From: Albidovulum sediminicola
GTDB taxonomy: Bacteria > Pseudomonadota > Alphaproteobacteria > Rhodobacterales > Rhodobacteraceae
Direction of reading: 5' to 3'
NCBI RefSeq assembly: GCF_025751575.1
Contig: NZ_JAOWLA010000006.1
Location: 1-64,000, forward strand
Length of the DNA: 64,000 bases
Shown here: piece after piece, positions 50,407-59,155 of the stretch
How positions within the stretch are numbered: position 1 is the stretch's first letter
Layout of the letters: each line of letters starts with the position of its first letter
Program-made: the position numbers and the translations under genes
The notes under the pieces: generated by a model
What the model saw: only the letters and a program-made list of their open reading frames with translations
The model's database searches: none
Told to the model about the DNA's origin: nothing

Positions 50407-51216
50407 ATGGCCCAGAGAAACCCGAAAGTCGCATCTGTAGATCCGGTCTGGACGCATATCTGTGAAGAAGCCCGTGCGGCCGTGCGTGACGAGCCGCTGC
50501 TGGGCGGCTTCATCCATTCGGGTGTGCTCCATCATCCGTCGATGGAGCGGGCGCTCGCCTATCGCTTCTCGCTCAAGCTCGCCTCAGGCGAGATGAGCGA
50601 GCAGGTCCTGCGCGAGATCGCGGATGAGGCGCTGGCGACCGACCCCGAGATCGGTCAGGCGGCGCGCGCGGATTGCGTGGCCGTCTATGACCGCGACCCC
50701 GCATGCCACCGGTTCTTGCAACCGATCCTGTTCTTCAAGGGCTATCAGGCGGTGCAAGCCTATCGCATCGGGCACTGGCTCTGGATGACCGGACGGCGCG
50801 ATCTGGCCTACTTCGTGCAAATGCGTGTGAGCGAGGTCTTTGGCGTTGATATCCATCCGGGCGCACGGATTGGGCGTGGGATCATGATCGACCACGCCCA
50901 TTCCATCGTGATTGGCGAGACGGCGGTCGTCGGGGACAACGTCTCCATGCTGCATTCAGTGACGCTGGGCGGCACTGGCAAGGAAGATGGCGACCGTCAT
51001 CCGAAAATCGGAAATGGCGTGATGATCGGGGCGGGCGCTAAAGTCTTGGGAAATATCCGCGTGGGCGATTGTTCCCGCATCGCGGCTGGGTCGGTCGTTC
51101 TGCATGACGTGCCCGAATGTTCAACGGTTGCGGGTGTTCCCGCCAAGGTGATCGGCCAGGCCGGCTGCGCTCAACCTGCACTGGCGATGGATCAGTTGAT
51201 CGACGACGGGATCTGA
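50407..51216 (+). CDS. cysE: Serine O-acetyltransferase
   Basis: A 269-residue trimeric/hexameric transferase making O-acetylserine, the substrate of CysK (present at 23154). The hexapeptide-repeat beta helix runs through FGVDIHPGARIGRGIMIDHAHSIVIGETAVVGDNVSMLHSVTLGGTGK and HPKIGNGVMIGAGAKVLGNIRVGDCSRIAAGSVVLHDVP; the catalytic His is in IDHAHSI. Start ATG 50407 with GGAGG 7 bases before. It may be read through from the GTA end or from its own promoter. A terminator follows. Confidence 0.96.
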   Translation: MAQRNPKVASVDPVWTHICEEARAAVRDEPLLGGFIHSGVLHHPSMERALAYRFSLKLASGEMSEQVLREIADEALATDPEIGQAARADCVAVYDRDPACHRFLQPILFFKGYQAVQAYRIGHWLWMTGRRDLAYFVQMRVSEVFGVDIHPGARIGRGIMIDHAHSIVIGETAVVGDNVSMLHSVTLGGTGKEDGDRHPKIGNGVMIGAGAKVLGNIRVGDCSRIAAGSVVLHDVPECSTVAGVPAKVIGQAGCAQPALAMDQLIDDGI

Positions 51217-51233
51217 AACCCCGTAAGAATGGT

Positions 51234-51264
51234 AAAAGGCCGGGGCATCTGCCCCGGCCTTTCT
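51234..51264. terminator. Bidirectional terminator between cysE and pdhC
   Basis: AAAAGGCCGGGGC-ATCT-GCCCCGGCCTTTCT: a strong stem with A-run before and T-run after, so it can end both convergent transcripts (cysE and pdhABC). Confidence 0.93.
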
Positions 51265-51284
51265 GTATTCCAGGTGGCCCGGGT

Positions 51285-52589
51285 TCAGGCCAGCATCGAC
51301 AGCGGGTTCTCAAGATTGTCGACGATCGATTGAAGCAAAGCCGCACCAAGCGCCCCATCGATCACGCGGTGATCGACAGACAGCGTCATCGACATCACCG
51401 TAGCTACCCCGATCTCTCCGTCCGGTTTGACGACGGGTTTCTTGAGGCCGGCCCCCACCGCAAGGATTGCCCCGTGCGGCGGGTTGATGACGGCATCAAA
51501 GTTCTCGATCCCGAACATGCCGAGGTTTGAGATGGCGAAGCTTCCGCCCTGATATTCATGGGGGGCGAGCTTCTTGGTCTTGGCGCGGTTCGCCAGGTCC
51601 TTCATCTCCGCAGACAGCGCCGACAAGGTCTTCTTTTCGGCATCTTTCAGGACGGGCGTGAAGAGCCCGCCTTCGACCGCGACCGCGACCGCCACGTCAG
51701 AGGGCTTCAGCTTCAACATTCGGTCCCCGGCCCAGACGGCGTTCGCGTCGGGAACCGCCTGAAGCGCATTCGCGCAGGCCTTGATGATGAAGTCGTTGAC
51801 CGACAGCTTCACGCCGCGCGCCTCAAGCTGCTTGTTCAACTGCCCCCGGAAGGCCATGAGCGCATCCAGCTGCACCTCGCGCCGCAGATAGAAATGCGGG
51901 ATCGTCTGCTTGGCCTCGGTCAGACGCGCGGCAATCGTCTTGCGCATCCCGTCAAGCGGAACTTCGGTATATACGCGGCCTTCGTACATCCGTGCGACGA
52001 CACTGGCGGACATGCCTGTCGGAGCCGTGGCGGCCGCGGGCGCCGCCGCAGCGGGAGCAGCCTCGGGTGCCGCAATCGCGGCTGCGGCCTTGGGCGCTGC
52101 GGAGGCCGCCTCCACATCCGCCTTTACGATCCGGCCGTGCGGGCCCGAGCCTGACAGGGTCGAGATATCGACGCCCTTTTCCTTTGCCAGGCGCCGCGCG
52201 AGCGGCGAGGCCAGGACGCGCGCCCCGCTGGTTGCAGCTGGCGCCGCCGGGGCGGCGGCAGGACCGGGGGCGGGCGCCACGGAGGCGGGCGCAGGCGCCG
52301 AGACAGCAGGGGCAGGCTTGGCGGCCGGGGCCGCGTCCGCGCTTTCGCCTTCCTCGACCATGATGGCGATCGGCGTGTTGACCTTCACGCCTGAGGTGCC
52401 CTCGGCGATCAGGATCTTGCCGACGATCCCCTCATCAACCGCCTCGAACTCCATCGTGGCCTTGTCGGTTTCGATCTCGGCGATGATATCGCCGGACGAC
52501 ACCGTGTCGCCCTCCTTCACCAGCCATTTTGCAAGTGTCCCTTCCTCCATCGTCGGAGACAGGGCGGGCATCAGGATTTCGGTTGCCAT
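51285..52589 (-). CDS. pdhC: Pyruvate dehydrogenase E2 (dihydrolipoamide acetyltransferase)
   Basis: A 434-residue core subunit. Lipoyl domain (residues 1-80, lipoyl Lys in [17 protein letters not shown]), an Ala/Pro linker, the E3/E1-binding domain ([36 protein letters not shown], ~125-160), a second Ala-rich linker and the catalytic domain ending in the [11 protein letters not shown] motif. Transfers acetyl to CoA. Last of pdhA-pdhB-pdhC, 12 bases from pdhB. The E3 subunit gene is not in the window. Confidence 0.97.
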   Translation of the reverse strand: MATEILMPALSPTMEEGTLAKWLVKEGDTVSSGDIIAEIETDKATMEFEAVDEGIVGKILIAEGTSGVKVNTPIAIMVEEGESADAAPAAKPAPAVSAPAPASVAPAPGPAAAPAAPAATSGARVLASPLARRLAKEKGVDISTLSGSGPHGRIVKADVEAASAAPKAAAAIAAPEAAPAAAAPAAATAPTGMSASVVARMYEGRVYTEVPLDGMRKTIAARLTEAKQTIPHFYLRREVQLDALMAFRGQLNKQLEARGVKLSVNDFIIKACANALQAVPDANAVWAGDRMLKLKPSDVAVAVAVEGGLFTPVLKDAEKKTLSALSAEMKDLANRAKTKKLAPHEYQGGSFAISNLGMFGIENFDAVINPPHGAILAVGAGLKKPVVKPDGEIGVATVMSMTLSVDHRVIDGALGAALLQSIVDNLENPLSMLA

Positions 52590-52601
52590 CGTCTTATCTC
52601 C

Positions 52602-53960
52602 TCAGCGGTAGGTGACTTTCTTGACCGCCGCCACAACCTCGTCCGAGGTCACAAGCGCCAGTTTTTCCAGGTTGGCCGCGTAGGGCATCGGCACGTCCTT
52701 GCCCGTGCAATTGATCACCGGCGCGTCGAGCCAGTCGAAGGCGCGCTCCATGATCACGGCGGACAGGTGATTGCCGATCGAGGCAACGGGCCAGCCTTCC
52801 TCAACGGTCACGCAGCGGTTCGTCTTCATGACCGAGGCGATGACAGTGTCATAATCGATCGGGCGCAGGGTGCGCAGGTCGATGACCTCGGCGCTGATGC
52901 CCTCGGCGGCCAGCTTGTCCGCCGCGTCGAGCGCATGCGTCATCCCGATCCCGAAGGAGACGATGGTCACATCCGAGCCCTCGCGCCAGATCTTCGCCTT
53001 GCCGAAGGGCACGGTGAAGTCCGGCAGGTCCGGGACCTCGAAGCTCCGGCCGTAGAGGATCTCGTTTTCCAGGAAGATGACCGGGTTCGGATCGCGGATC
53101 GCAGTCTTCAGCAGACCCTTGGCGTCGGCGGCCGAATAGGGCTGCACGACCTTCAGGCCCGGGATCTGGGCGTACCAGGCCGCGTAGTCCTGGCTGTGCT
53201 GGGCGGCCACGCGCGCAGCCGCACCATTCGGGCCGCGGAACACGATCGGGCACCCCATCTGGCCGCCGGACATGTAAAGTGTCTTGGCGGCAGAGTTGAT
53301 GATGTGGTCGATCGCCTGCATGGCGAAGTTGAAGGTCATGAACTCCACGATCGGGCGTAGGCCTGCCATGGCCGAACCGACCGCGATGCCTGCAAAGCCA
53401 TGCTCGGTGATCGGCGTGTCGATCACGCGCCGTTCACCAAACTGGTCGAGCAACCCTTGGGAGATCTTGTAGGCGCCCTGGTACTCGCCCACTTCCTCCC
53501 CCATGAGGTAGACATCCTCGTCGCGGGTCATCTCTTCGGCCATCGCCTCGCGAAGCGCCTCGCGCACGGTCATGGTCTTCATCGGTGTGCCCTCGGGCCA
53601 ATCCGGCGAGCGGTCGGCTACGGGCGCTGCCGGGGCCGCCGCGACGGGTGCGGAAGCCGGGGCCGGGGTTGGGGCCGGCGCGGGCGCAGCCGGGGTCGTC
53701 GCCTCGGAAACGCTCTCGCCTTCCTCGACAAGAATCGCGATGGGGGTGTTGACCTTTACGCCCTCGGTGCCCTCGGCAATCAGGATCTTGCCGACTGTCC
53801 CCTCATCGACGGCCTCGAATTCCATCGTAGCCTTGTCGGTTTCGATCTCTGCGATGATCTGGCCCGAGGTGACGCTGTCGCCCTCCTTCACCAGCCATTT
53901 CGCGAGTTTTCCCTCCTCCATCGTCGGCGACAGGGCGGGCATCAGAATTTCGGTAGCCAT
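52602..53960 (-). CDS. pdhB: Pyruvate dehydrogenase E1-beta with N-terminal lipoyl domain
   Basis: A 452-residue subunit. The first ~80 residues are a lipoyl domain ([15 protein letters not shown]) that is nearly the same as in pdhC; then an Ala/Pro linker and the transketolase-like beta subunit ([74 protein letters not shown]-like [13 protein letters not shown]). A lipoyl-bearing E1-beta is known from alphaproteobacteria and is absent from E. coli. Middle gene of the operon. Confidence 0.97.
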   Translation of the reverse strand: MATEILMPALSPTMEEGKLAKWLVKEGDSVTSGQIIAEIETDKATMEFEAVDEGTVGKILIAEGTEGVKVNTPIAILVEEGESVSEATTPAAPAPAPTPAPASAPVAAAPAAPVADRSPDWPEGTPMKTMTVREALREAMAEEMTRDEDVYLMGEEVGEYQGAYKISQGLLDQFGERRVIDTPITEHGFAGIAVGSAMAGLRPIVEFMTFNFAMQAIDHIINSAAKTLYMSGGQMGCPIVFRGPNGAAARVAAQHSQDYAAWYAQIPGLKVVQPYSAADAKGLLKTAIRDPNPVIFLENEILYGRSFEVPDLPDFTVPFGKAKIWREGSDVTIVSFGIGMTHALDAADKLAAEGISAEVIDLRTLRPIDYDTVIASVMKTNRCVTVEEGWPVASIGNHLSAVIMERAFDWLDAPVINCTGKDVPMPYAANLEKLALVTSDEVVAAVKKVTYR

Positions 53961-53973
53961 GCGTCAGTCCCCC

Positions 53974-54963
53974 TTACGCGTAGATGTCGGTCCAAAGCTC
54001 CTCGAGCGCGGGCTCGGGGCTTTGCTTCGAAAATTCGGCCGCCTCGTTCACGACCGCCTTGATTTCCTTGTCGATGGCCTTCAGGTCGTCCTCGGTCGCG
54101 TGCTTGCCTTGCAGCAGCAATTCGCGCACATGCTCGATCGCATCGCGCTCGTCGCGCATCTTCTGAACTTCCTCGCGCGTGCGGTACTTCGCCGGGTCGG
54201 ACATCGAATGCCCGCGGTAACGGTAGGTCATCACCTCAAGGATGTAGGGGCCCTTGCCCTCGCGGCAGTGCGCGACAGCCTTTTCGCCGGCAGCCTTGAC
54301 CGCCAGCACATCCATCCCGTCGACGGTTTCGCCCGGAATGCCGAAGGCGAGGCCACGGGTGTGCAAGTCGGGCGTGGAGGTCGAGCGGCGCTGGGCGGTC
54401 CCCATGGCGTACTGGTTATTCTCGATCACGAAGATCACCGGCAGCTTCCAAAGCGCCGCCATGTTGAAGGTTTCGTAGATCTGGCCCTGGTTTGCCGCAC
54501 CGTCGCCAAAATAGGCGAAGGTAACGCGACCGTTGCCCTTATACTTATCCGCGAAGGCTAGGCCTGCGCCCAGCGGCACCTGCGCACCAACGATGCCGTG
54601 GCCGCCGTAGAAGTGCTTTTCCTTCGAGAACATGTGCATGGAGCCACCCTTCCCCTTGGAAAGGCCGCCCTCACGTCCCGTCAGTTCCGCCATCACGCCC
54701 TTGGGGTCCATCCCGCAGGCGAGCATGTGTCCGTGGTCGCGATAGGAAGTGATGCGCTTGTCGCCCTCTTCCGCCGCGGCCTCAAGTCCGACGACGACGG
54801 CTTCCTGCCCGATGTAAAGGTGGCAGAAGCCGCCGATCAGGCCCATGCCATAAAGCTGACCCGCCTTTTCCTCGAATCGCCGGATCAGGAGCATCTCCCG
54901 GTAATAGGATAGCAGCTCGTCTTTTGATGTATTTGATTTCGCTGCGACTTTTCTTGCTGCCAT
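53974..54963 (-). CDS. pdhA: Pyruvate dehydrogenase E1-alpha
   Basis: A 329-residue thiamine-diphosphate subunit. YYREMLLIRRFEEKAGQLYGMGLIGGFCHLYIGQEA, the GDG...NQGQ cofactor motif (AYFGDGAANQGQIYETFNMAALWKLPVIFVIENNQYAMGT) and the phosphorylation-loop-like YRYRGHSMSDPAKYR are all present. First gene of pdhABC, with a sigma70-like promoter and an 18-bp palindrome just upstream. Confidence 0.97.
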   Translation of the reverse strand: MAARKVAAKSNTSKDELLSYYREMLLIRRFEEKAGQLYGMGLIGGFCHLYIGQEAVVVGLEAAAEEGDKRITSYRDHGHMLACGMDPKGVMAELTGREGGLSKGKGGSMHMFSKEKHFYGGHGIVGAQVPLGAGLAFADKYKGNGRVTFAYFGDGAANQGQIYETFNMAALWKLPVIFVIENNQYAMGTAQRRSTSTPDLHTRGLAFGIPGETVDGMDVLAVKAAGEKAVAHCREGKGPYILEVMTYRYRGHSMSDPAKYRTREEVQKMRDERDAIEHVRELLLQGKHATEDDLKAIDKEIKAVVNEAAEFSKQSPEPALEELWTDIYA

Positions 54964-54990
54964 AGCGGCGACCTCCCAATGGCGAAAAAG

Positions 54991-55008
54991 TAGTTCAACG
55001 TTGAACTA
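54991..55008. promoter_or_regulatory. Perfect 18-bp palindrome at the pdhABC transcription start
   Basis: TAGTTCAACGTTGAACTA is a perfect dyad whose upstream edge is at the predicted transcription start of the pdh operon and 28 bases before the pdhA start codon. That is a classic repressor position. A weaker CAAC-N6-GTTG dyad follows at 55019-55032. The sequence does not match any regulator motif I recognise. Confidence 0.6.
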
Positions 55009-55009
55009 T

Positions 55010-55038
55010 CTTATAGCCCAACTTCGACGTTGTGACGA
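55010..55038 (-). promoter_or_regulatory. Sigma70-type promoter of pdhABC
   Basis: On the minus strand TCGTCA (55038-55033), 17-base spacer, TATAAG (55015-55010). The start point would be about 55003, inside the palindrome. Confidence 0.6.
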
Positions 55039-55187
55039 GGTTTTTTTCGCGAGATCAGGTAATCCCTGTAGGCCGGCGATGCAGGCCGCGCGAGGGGATG
55101 GCCCGGGAATTCAGGGCTGGATCGGCCTCTTCAGCGCCCACTGGCCTCGGCTCTGCTGTGACGGTCTTTCTGGGGCGGCGCCAGCGC

Positions 55188-55490
55188 TCAGCGGATCACG
55201 ATCTCGTCGGACCGGATCAGGCCCAGGACGTCACGGGCCTGTTGATCAAGGAGGTCCAGGTCGAGGTAGTCATCCGACAGGCGGCGTGTCAGATTGGCCA
55301 TGCGGGTGACCTCCTGTTTCAGACGGTCACGCTCCGCGATCAGGCCCGCCTTCTCCGCGTCGATCTGCACACGGCGGAACACGCCGAAATCCCCCTGAAC
55401 GGCGGCGAACGTAAAGTAGAATGCGGCCGCCAAGGCCCCGGCGTAAAACAACACCGGCCCGATGCGGGGTGAATTTCGTGCTGCGCTCAT
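55188..55490 (-). CDS. FtsB/DivIC-type septum formation initiator
   Basis: A 100-residue single-pass membrane protein (membrane helix IGPVLFYAGALAAAFYFTFAAV) with a periplasmic coiled coil (DAEKAGLIAERDRLKQEVTRMANLTRRLSDDYLDLDLLDQQARDVLGLIRSDEIVI). It matches FtsB-like divisome proteins that join FtsL and FtsQ. It follows the aldolase gene's coding strand and precedes pdhA. Its ribosome-binding site lies in a hairpin (see next entry). Confidence 0.9.
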   Translation of the reverse strand: MSAARNSPRIGPVLFYAGALAAAFYFTFAAVQGDFGVFRRVQIDAEKAGLIAERDRLKQEVTRMANLTRRLSDDYLDLDLLDQQARDVLGLIRSDEIVIR

Positions 55491-55493
55491 CTA

Positions 55494-55530
55494 TGCCTCG
55501 CTGCCGCCTCTGACGGGTGGCTGCGAGGCA
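55494..55530 (-). promoter_or_regulatory. Hairpin sequestering the ftsB-type ribosome-binding site
   Basis: On the minus strand TGCCTCGC (outer arm), GCCACC, a 7-base loop, GGCGGC, then GCGAGGCA form a 14- to 15-step stem with one mismatch and one bulge pair. The GAGG inside the last arm is the only Shine-Dalgarno candidate (5 bases before ATG 55490). Translation should thus depend on opening of the hairpin, by a trans-factor, temperature or ribosome loading. Confidence 0.55.
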
Positions 55531-55587
55531 TAATGGCACAGGCGATTCGCCAAGGGAATCCCCTGTTTTTCCCTATTTCGGGCCGTC

Positions 55588-56478
55588 TCAGGTGATCGAG
55601 GCCTCGTAGATCGACTGGATCGCGCGATCCAGCGCGGCATCGAATTCCGCATCCGACTGCTGGGCCGAAAGCCCTTCGGTCAGCGCGCGGGAGAAGCTGG
55701 CGATCACGCCGGTGTTCCGCGCGAGATGCGCGTTGGCCTCGTCGCGGCTGTAGCCGCCCGAAAGCGCGACGACGCGCATGACCTTCGGGTGGTCGACCAG
55801 CGGTCGATAAAGATCGGGCTTCGTCGGCAGCGTCAGCTTCAGCATGACTTCGGTGCCGTCGGGCAGGGCATCCAGTTGCTTGAGGATCTCGGTCAGCAGG
55901 ATGTCCTCGGCCTCGGCCTTGTCGGCGATGGAGATCGTGACCTCCGGTTCGATGATCGGCATCAGCCCATGTGCCAGAACCTGGCGGGCCAGGTCGAACT
56001 GCTGCGCCACGCAGGCCGCGATCCCCTTGGGGTTGGCCGCGTCGATGACGGAGCGTTCCTTGGTCCCGAAGATACCGGCCTTGACCGCCCGCTCCAGAAG
56101 CGCGTCGAGCCCGCCGATGGACTTCATCAGCTTGACCCCGTCGGTCGCGTCCTCAAGCCCCTTGTCGATCTTCAGGAAGGGCACGACGCCGCGGTCTTCC
56201 CAGATGTACTGCGCGGCGGGCTTGCCGCCGATCTCGCCGTCCATGGTCCGCTCGAACAGGATGGCGCCGATCACGCGGTCGCCGGTAAAGGCGGGCGACG
56301 TCGCGATGCGGCTGCGCATCGCGTGGATCAGCGAAAACATCTCCTCGTCATTCGACCAGGCGCCCTCGGCGATCCCATAAAGTTTCAGCGCCTTCGGGGT
56401 GGACCCGCCGCTCTGGTCGAGCGCCGCGATAAAGCCCTTGCCCGCCCGCATCTGTTTCGCCTGATCCTGCCGTGCCAT
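55588..56478 (-). CDS. Class I fructose-bisphosphate aldolase
   Basis: A 296-residue Schiff-base aldolase that splits fructose 1,6-bisphosphate. GKGFIAALDQSGGSTPKALKLYGI, FLKIDKGLEDATDGVKLMKSI, GIIEPEV-like LMPIIEPEVTISIADKAEAEDIL and the Lys in MLKLTLPTKPDLY are conserved in this bacterial class I group. ATG 56478 is used (GGAGAGA upstream); ATG 56481 is one codon earlier. It is transcribed with pgk, which is upstream on the same strand. Confidence 0.93.
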   Translation of the reverse strand: MARQDQAKQMRAGKGFIAALDQSGGSTPKALKLYGIAEGAWSNDEEMFSLIHAMRSRIATSPAFTGDRVIGAILFERTMDGEIGGKPAAQYIWEDRGVVPFLKIDKGLEDATDGVKLMKSIGGLDALLERAVKAGIFGTKERSVIDAANPKGIAACVAQQFDLARQVLAHGLMPIIEPEVTISIADKAEAEDILLTEILKQLDALPDGTEVMLKLTLPTKPDLYRPLVDHPKVMRVVALSGGYSRDEANAHLARNTGVIASFSRALTEGLSAQQSDAEFDAALDRAIQSIYEASIT

Positions 56479-56609
56479 CATTCTCTCCGCCAAGGAATCC
56501 CATGAGTTTACGCCCCGGCGCCCAGTCTTAGGCGAGGGGCCGGGGCGATGCAAATATGGTGGCGCAAACAGCCGCCCGGCGGGCGCACAATCCCGACTGA
56601 CCGTGTCGT

Positions 56610-57800
56610 CTAGTCCATCAGCGCGGCAACACCCGGCAGGGTCTTGCCCTCCATCCATTCCAGGAACGCCCCTCCGGCGGTGGAGATATAGCTGAAATCC
56701 CCCGCGGCGCCCGCCTTGTTCAGCGCGGCAACGGTATCGCCGCCGCCCGCGACCGACACCAGCTTGCCCGCCTTGGTCAGTTCCGCCGCCGTACGGGCGG
56801 CCGCGTTTGTCGCGGCATCGAACGGCTCGATCTCGAACGCGCCGAGCGGCCCGTTCCAGATGAGCGTTCGGCATGTCTCGAACACCGAGGCGATGGCTGC
56901 GACGGCCTCCGGCCCCGCGTCCAGGATCATCGCGTCCTCGGGGCAGGCGTCGGCGGCCACGACCGCGCTGGCGGCACCGGCCGCGAATTCCCGCGCCACG
57001 ACCACGTCGGCGGGCAGATGGATCGTGCAGCCCGCATCCGCCGCCTTGGCCAGGATCGCGCGCGCCGTGTCGGCCATGTCATGTTCGGCCAGCGACTTGC
57101 CGACGCCGATCCCCTGGGCGACCAGGAAAGTATTGGCCATGCCGCCGCCGATGATCAGGTGATCGACCTTGGTCACCAGATTGCCGAGCAGATCGAGCTT
57201 GGTGGAAACCTTGGCGCCACCGACGACGGCGGCCACGGGACGCGCCGGATCGCCCAGCGCCGCGTTCAGCGCCTTCAGTTCCGCCTCCATCAAACGTCCC
57301 GCGCAGGACGGCATCAGCTTCGCGATTCCCTCGGTCGAGGCATGCGCCCGGTGCGCCGCCGAAAACGCGTCGTTCACATAGACCTGGCCCAGCGCCGCCA
57401 TGCTGGCCGCCAGCATGGGGTCGTTCTTTTCCTCGCCCTTGTGGAAGCGGGTGTTTTCCAGAAGCACCACGTCACCCGGCTGCATCGCCGCGACGGCCTT
57501 CTTCGCCGGTCCGCCGATGCAGTCCTCGGCAAAGATCACCTTGCACCCGAGCGCCTTTTCCAAAGAGGGAAGGGTGATGCGCAGGCTCATCTCTGGCACG
57601 ACCTCGCCCTTGGGGCGCCCGAAATGCGCCAGCAGAACTGGCCGCCCGCCCGCCTTCAGGATGTCGCGGACGGTCGGCACGATCTTCTCGATGCGGGTCG
57701 CGTCCGTGACATGGCCCGCCTCGACCGGCACGTTGATGTCCACCCGGACAAGCACCGTCTTGTCCTTCAGCTCCATGTCGTCGAGGGTCTTCCAGCGCAT
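56610..57800 (-). CDS. pgk: Phosphoglycerate kinase
   Basis: A 396-residue glycolytic/gluconeogenic kinase. [77 protein letters not shown] and the C-terminal [14 protein letters not shown] are canonical. Start ATG 57800 (AGGA 8 bases upstream) is preferred over longer frames. Divergent from the cyclophilin gene at 57953. Confidence 0.97.
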   Translation of the reverse strand: MRWKTLDDMELKDKTVLVRVDINVPVEAGHVTDATRIEKIVPTVRDILKAGGRPVLLAHFGRPKGEVVPEMSLRITLPSLEKALGCKVIFAEDCIGGPAKKAVAAMQPGDVVLLENTRFHKGEEKNDPMLAASMAALGQVYVNDAFSAAHRAHASTEGIAKLMPSCAGRLMEAELKALNAALGDPARPVAAVVGGAKVSTKLDLLGNLVTKVDHLIIGGGMANTFLVAQGIGVGKSLAEHDMADTARAILAKAADAGCTIHLPADVVVAREFAAGAASAVVAADACPEDAMILDAGPEAVAAIASVFETCRTLIWNGPLGAFEIEPFDAATNAAARTAAELTKAGKLVSVAGGGDTVAALNKAGAAGDFSYISTAGGAFLEWMEGKTLPGVAALMD

Positions 57801-57952
57801 CGCCGCATCCTTTCCATTCCGGGCGCACCGCCCGCCTTTTTCCGACCATTCAGCCCAACATTCACCAAAGGTCAACCGAAGGCATCGCTTTGCCCTTTCA
57901 ATACGCCCGCGCCCGCACTAGGTTCCGCGGGACTTTTTCTGAGGAGACCGCC

Positions 57953-58459
57953 ATGGCCGAGATCAAGGACCCCGAAAACACCATCATCATCGAACTGAAG
58001 GACGGCCCCGTCGTCATCGAGCTTCTGCCCGACGTCGCGCCCCATCACAGCCAGCGGATGAAGGACCTCGCCCGCGCCGGCAAGTATGACAACGTGGCCT
58101 TCCACCGTGTCATCGACGGCTTCATGGCCCAGACCGGCGACGTTGAACATGCCAACATGGAGCAGGGCTGGAACCCGCGCCGCGCCGGGACCGGCGGATC
58201 GGACCTGCCTGACCTTCCGGCCGAGTTTTCCGGCGTCCCGCATGACCGTGGCACGCTCGGGGCGGCGCGCTCATCGAACCCGAACTCGGCCAACAGCCAG
58301 TTCTTTATCAACTTCAAGGACAACCACTTCCTGAACCGCCAGTACACGGTCTATGGCCGTGTCATCTCGGGTATGGAACACGTGGACAAGATCCAGCGCG
58401 GCGAACCGCCGATGAATCCCGATCGCATGATCACCGTGAAGGTGGCCGCAGATGCGTGA
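57953..58459 (+). CDS. Cyclophilin-type peptidyl-prolyl isomerase, cytoplasmic
   Basis: A 168-residue isomerase without signal peptide. Active-site FHRVIDGFMAQTGD, the conserved GAARSSNPNSANSQFFINF and FLNRQYTVYGRVISGMEHVDKI are intact. Start ATG 57953 with GAGGAGA upstream. It overlaps the next cyclophilin gene by 8 bases. Confidence 0.96.
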   Translation: MAEIKDPENTIIIELKDGPVVIELLPDVAPHHSQRMKDLARAGKYDNVAFHRVIDGFMAQTGDVEHANMEQGWNPRRAGTGGSDLPDLPAEFSGVPHDRGTLGAARSSNPNSANSQFFINFKDNHFLNRQYTVYGRVISGMEHVDKIQRGEPPMNPDRMITVKVAADA

Positions 58460-59063
58460 TCCGCGCTTTCTTGCCGGCGGCCTTTTCGCCGCCGGTTTCC
58501 TGGCGCTTGGCGCGATGGTCGCCGTGGCCCAGTCGGGGACCGAGGCCGACACGACCGACGGCCCCGGCCCCAACCTTGTGATCGAGGTGGCGGGCGAGGC
58601 CAATGGCCGTATCGTCATCGACCTCATGCCGGACGTGGCGCCGCTGCATGTCAAGCAGATCACCACGCTTGCGGCCTCGGGCGCCTATGATGGCGTGGTC
58701 TTCCACCGCGTCATTGACGGTTTCATGGCCCAGACCGGCGATGTGCAATACGGCAAGACCGGTGGCGATCTGTCGATGGCCGGCATGGGCGGCTCCGACC
58801 TCCCCGACATCCCGGCGGAGTTCTCCGAGGTGCCCTTCCTGCGCGGCATCGTCGGCATGGCCCGCTCCCAGCATCCCGACAGCGCGAACTCTCAGTTCTT
58901 CATCATGTTCGCGCCGGGGGAGTTCCTGAACGGCGACTACACCGTCGTCGGGCATGTGATCGAAGGCATGGACGTGGTCGATGCGATCAAGCGCGGCGAC
59001 CAGGCCCGCAACGGGTCGGTCAGCGACCCCGACCGCATGGACAAGGTGACGGTCGCGGAATAA
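58452..59063 (+). CDS. Cyclophilin-type peptidyl-prolyl isomerase, exported
   Basis: A 203-residue periplasmic relative of the preceding gene. Signal peptide (MRDPRFLAGGLFAAGFLALGAMVAVAQSG), then VFHRVIDGFMAQTGDVQYGKTGG, MARSQHPDSANSQFFIMFAPGEFLNGDYTVVGHVIEGMDVVDAIKRG. The pair, coupled by an 8-base overlap, serves the same reaction in two compartments. Confidence 0.96.
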   Translation: MRDPRFLAGGLFAAGFLALGAMVAVAQSGTEADTTDGPGPNLVIEVAGEANGRIVIDLMPDVAPLHVKQITTLAASGAYDGVVFHRVIDGFMAQTGDVQYGKTGGDLSMAGMGGSDLPDIPAEFSEVPFLRGIVGMARSQHPDSANSQFFIMFAPGEFLNGDYTVVGHVIEGMDVVDAIKRGDQARNGSVSDPDRMDKVTVAE

Positions 59064-59076
59064 TCCGCGACCCCGC

Positions 59077-59130
59077 CTTCTTCTTTTCACAAATATCCTC
59101 GGGGGGTGCGGGGGGCAGACAGCCCCCCGC
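59077..59130 (-). repeat. Dispersed hairpin/TATTTG repeat, copy 3, minus strand
   Basis: Read on the minus strand: GCGGGGGGCT...AGCCCCCCGC hairpin, GCACCCCCCGAGGA, TATTTGTGAAAA, GAAGAAG. Same order of parts as the copies at 18622-18670 and 36991-37041. It lies between the exported cyclophilin and tyrS (convergent), and may serve as a terminator for tyrS. Confidence 0.75.
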
Positions 59131-59155
59131 GCGCGCCAAAGGCCCGGGCGGCGGC

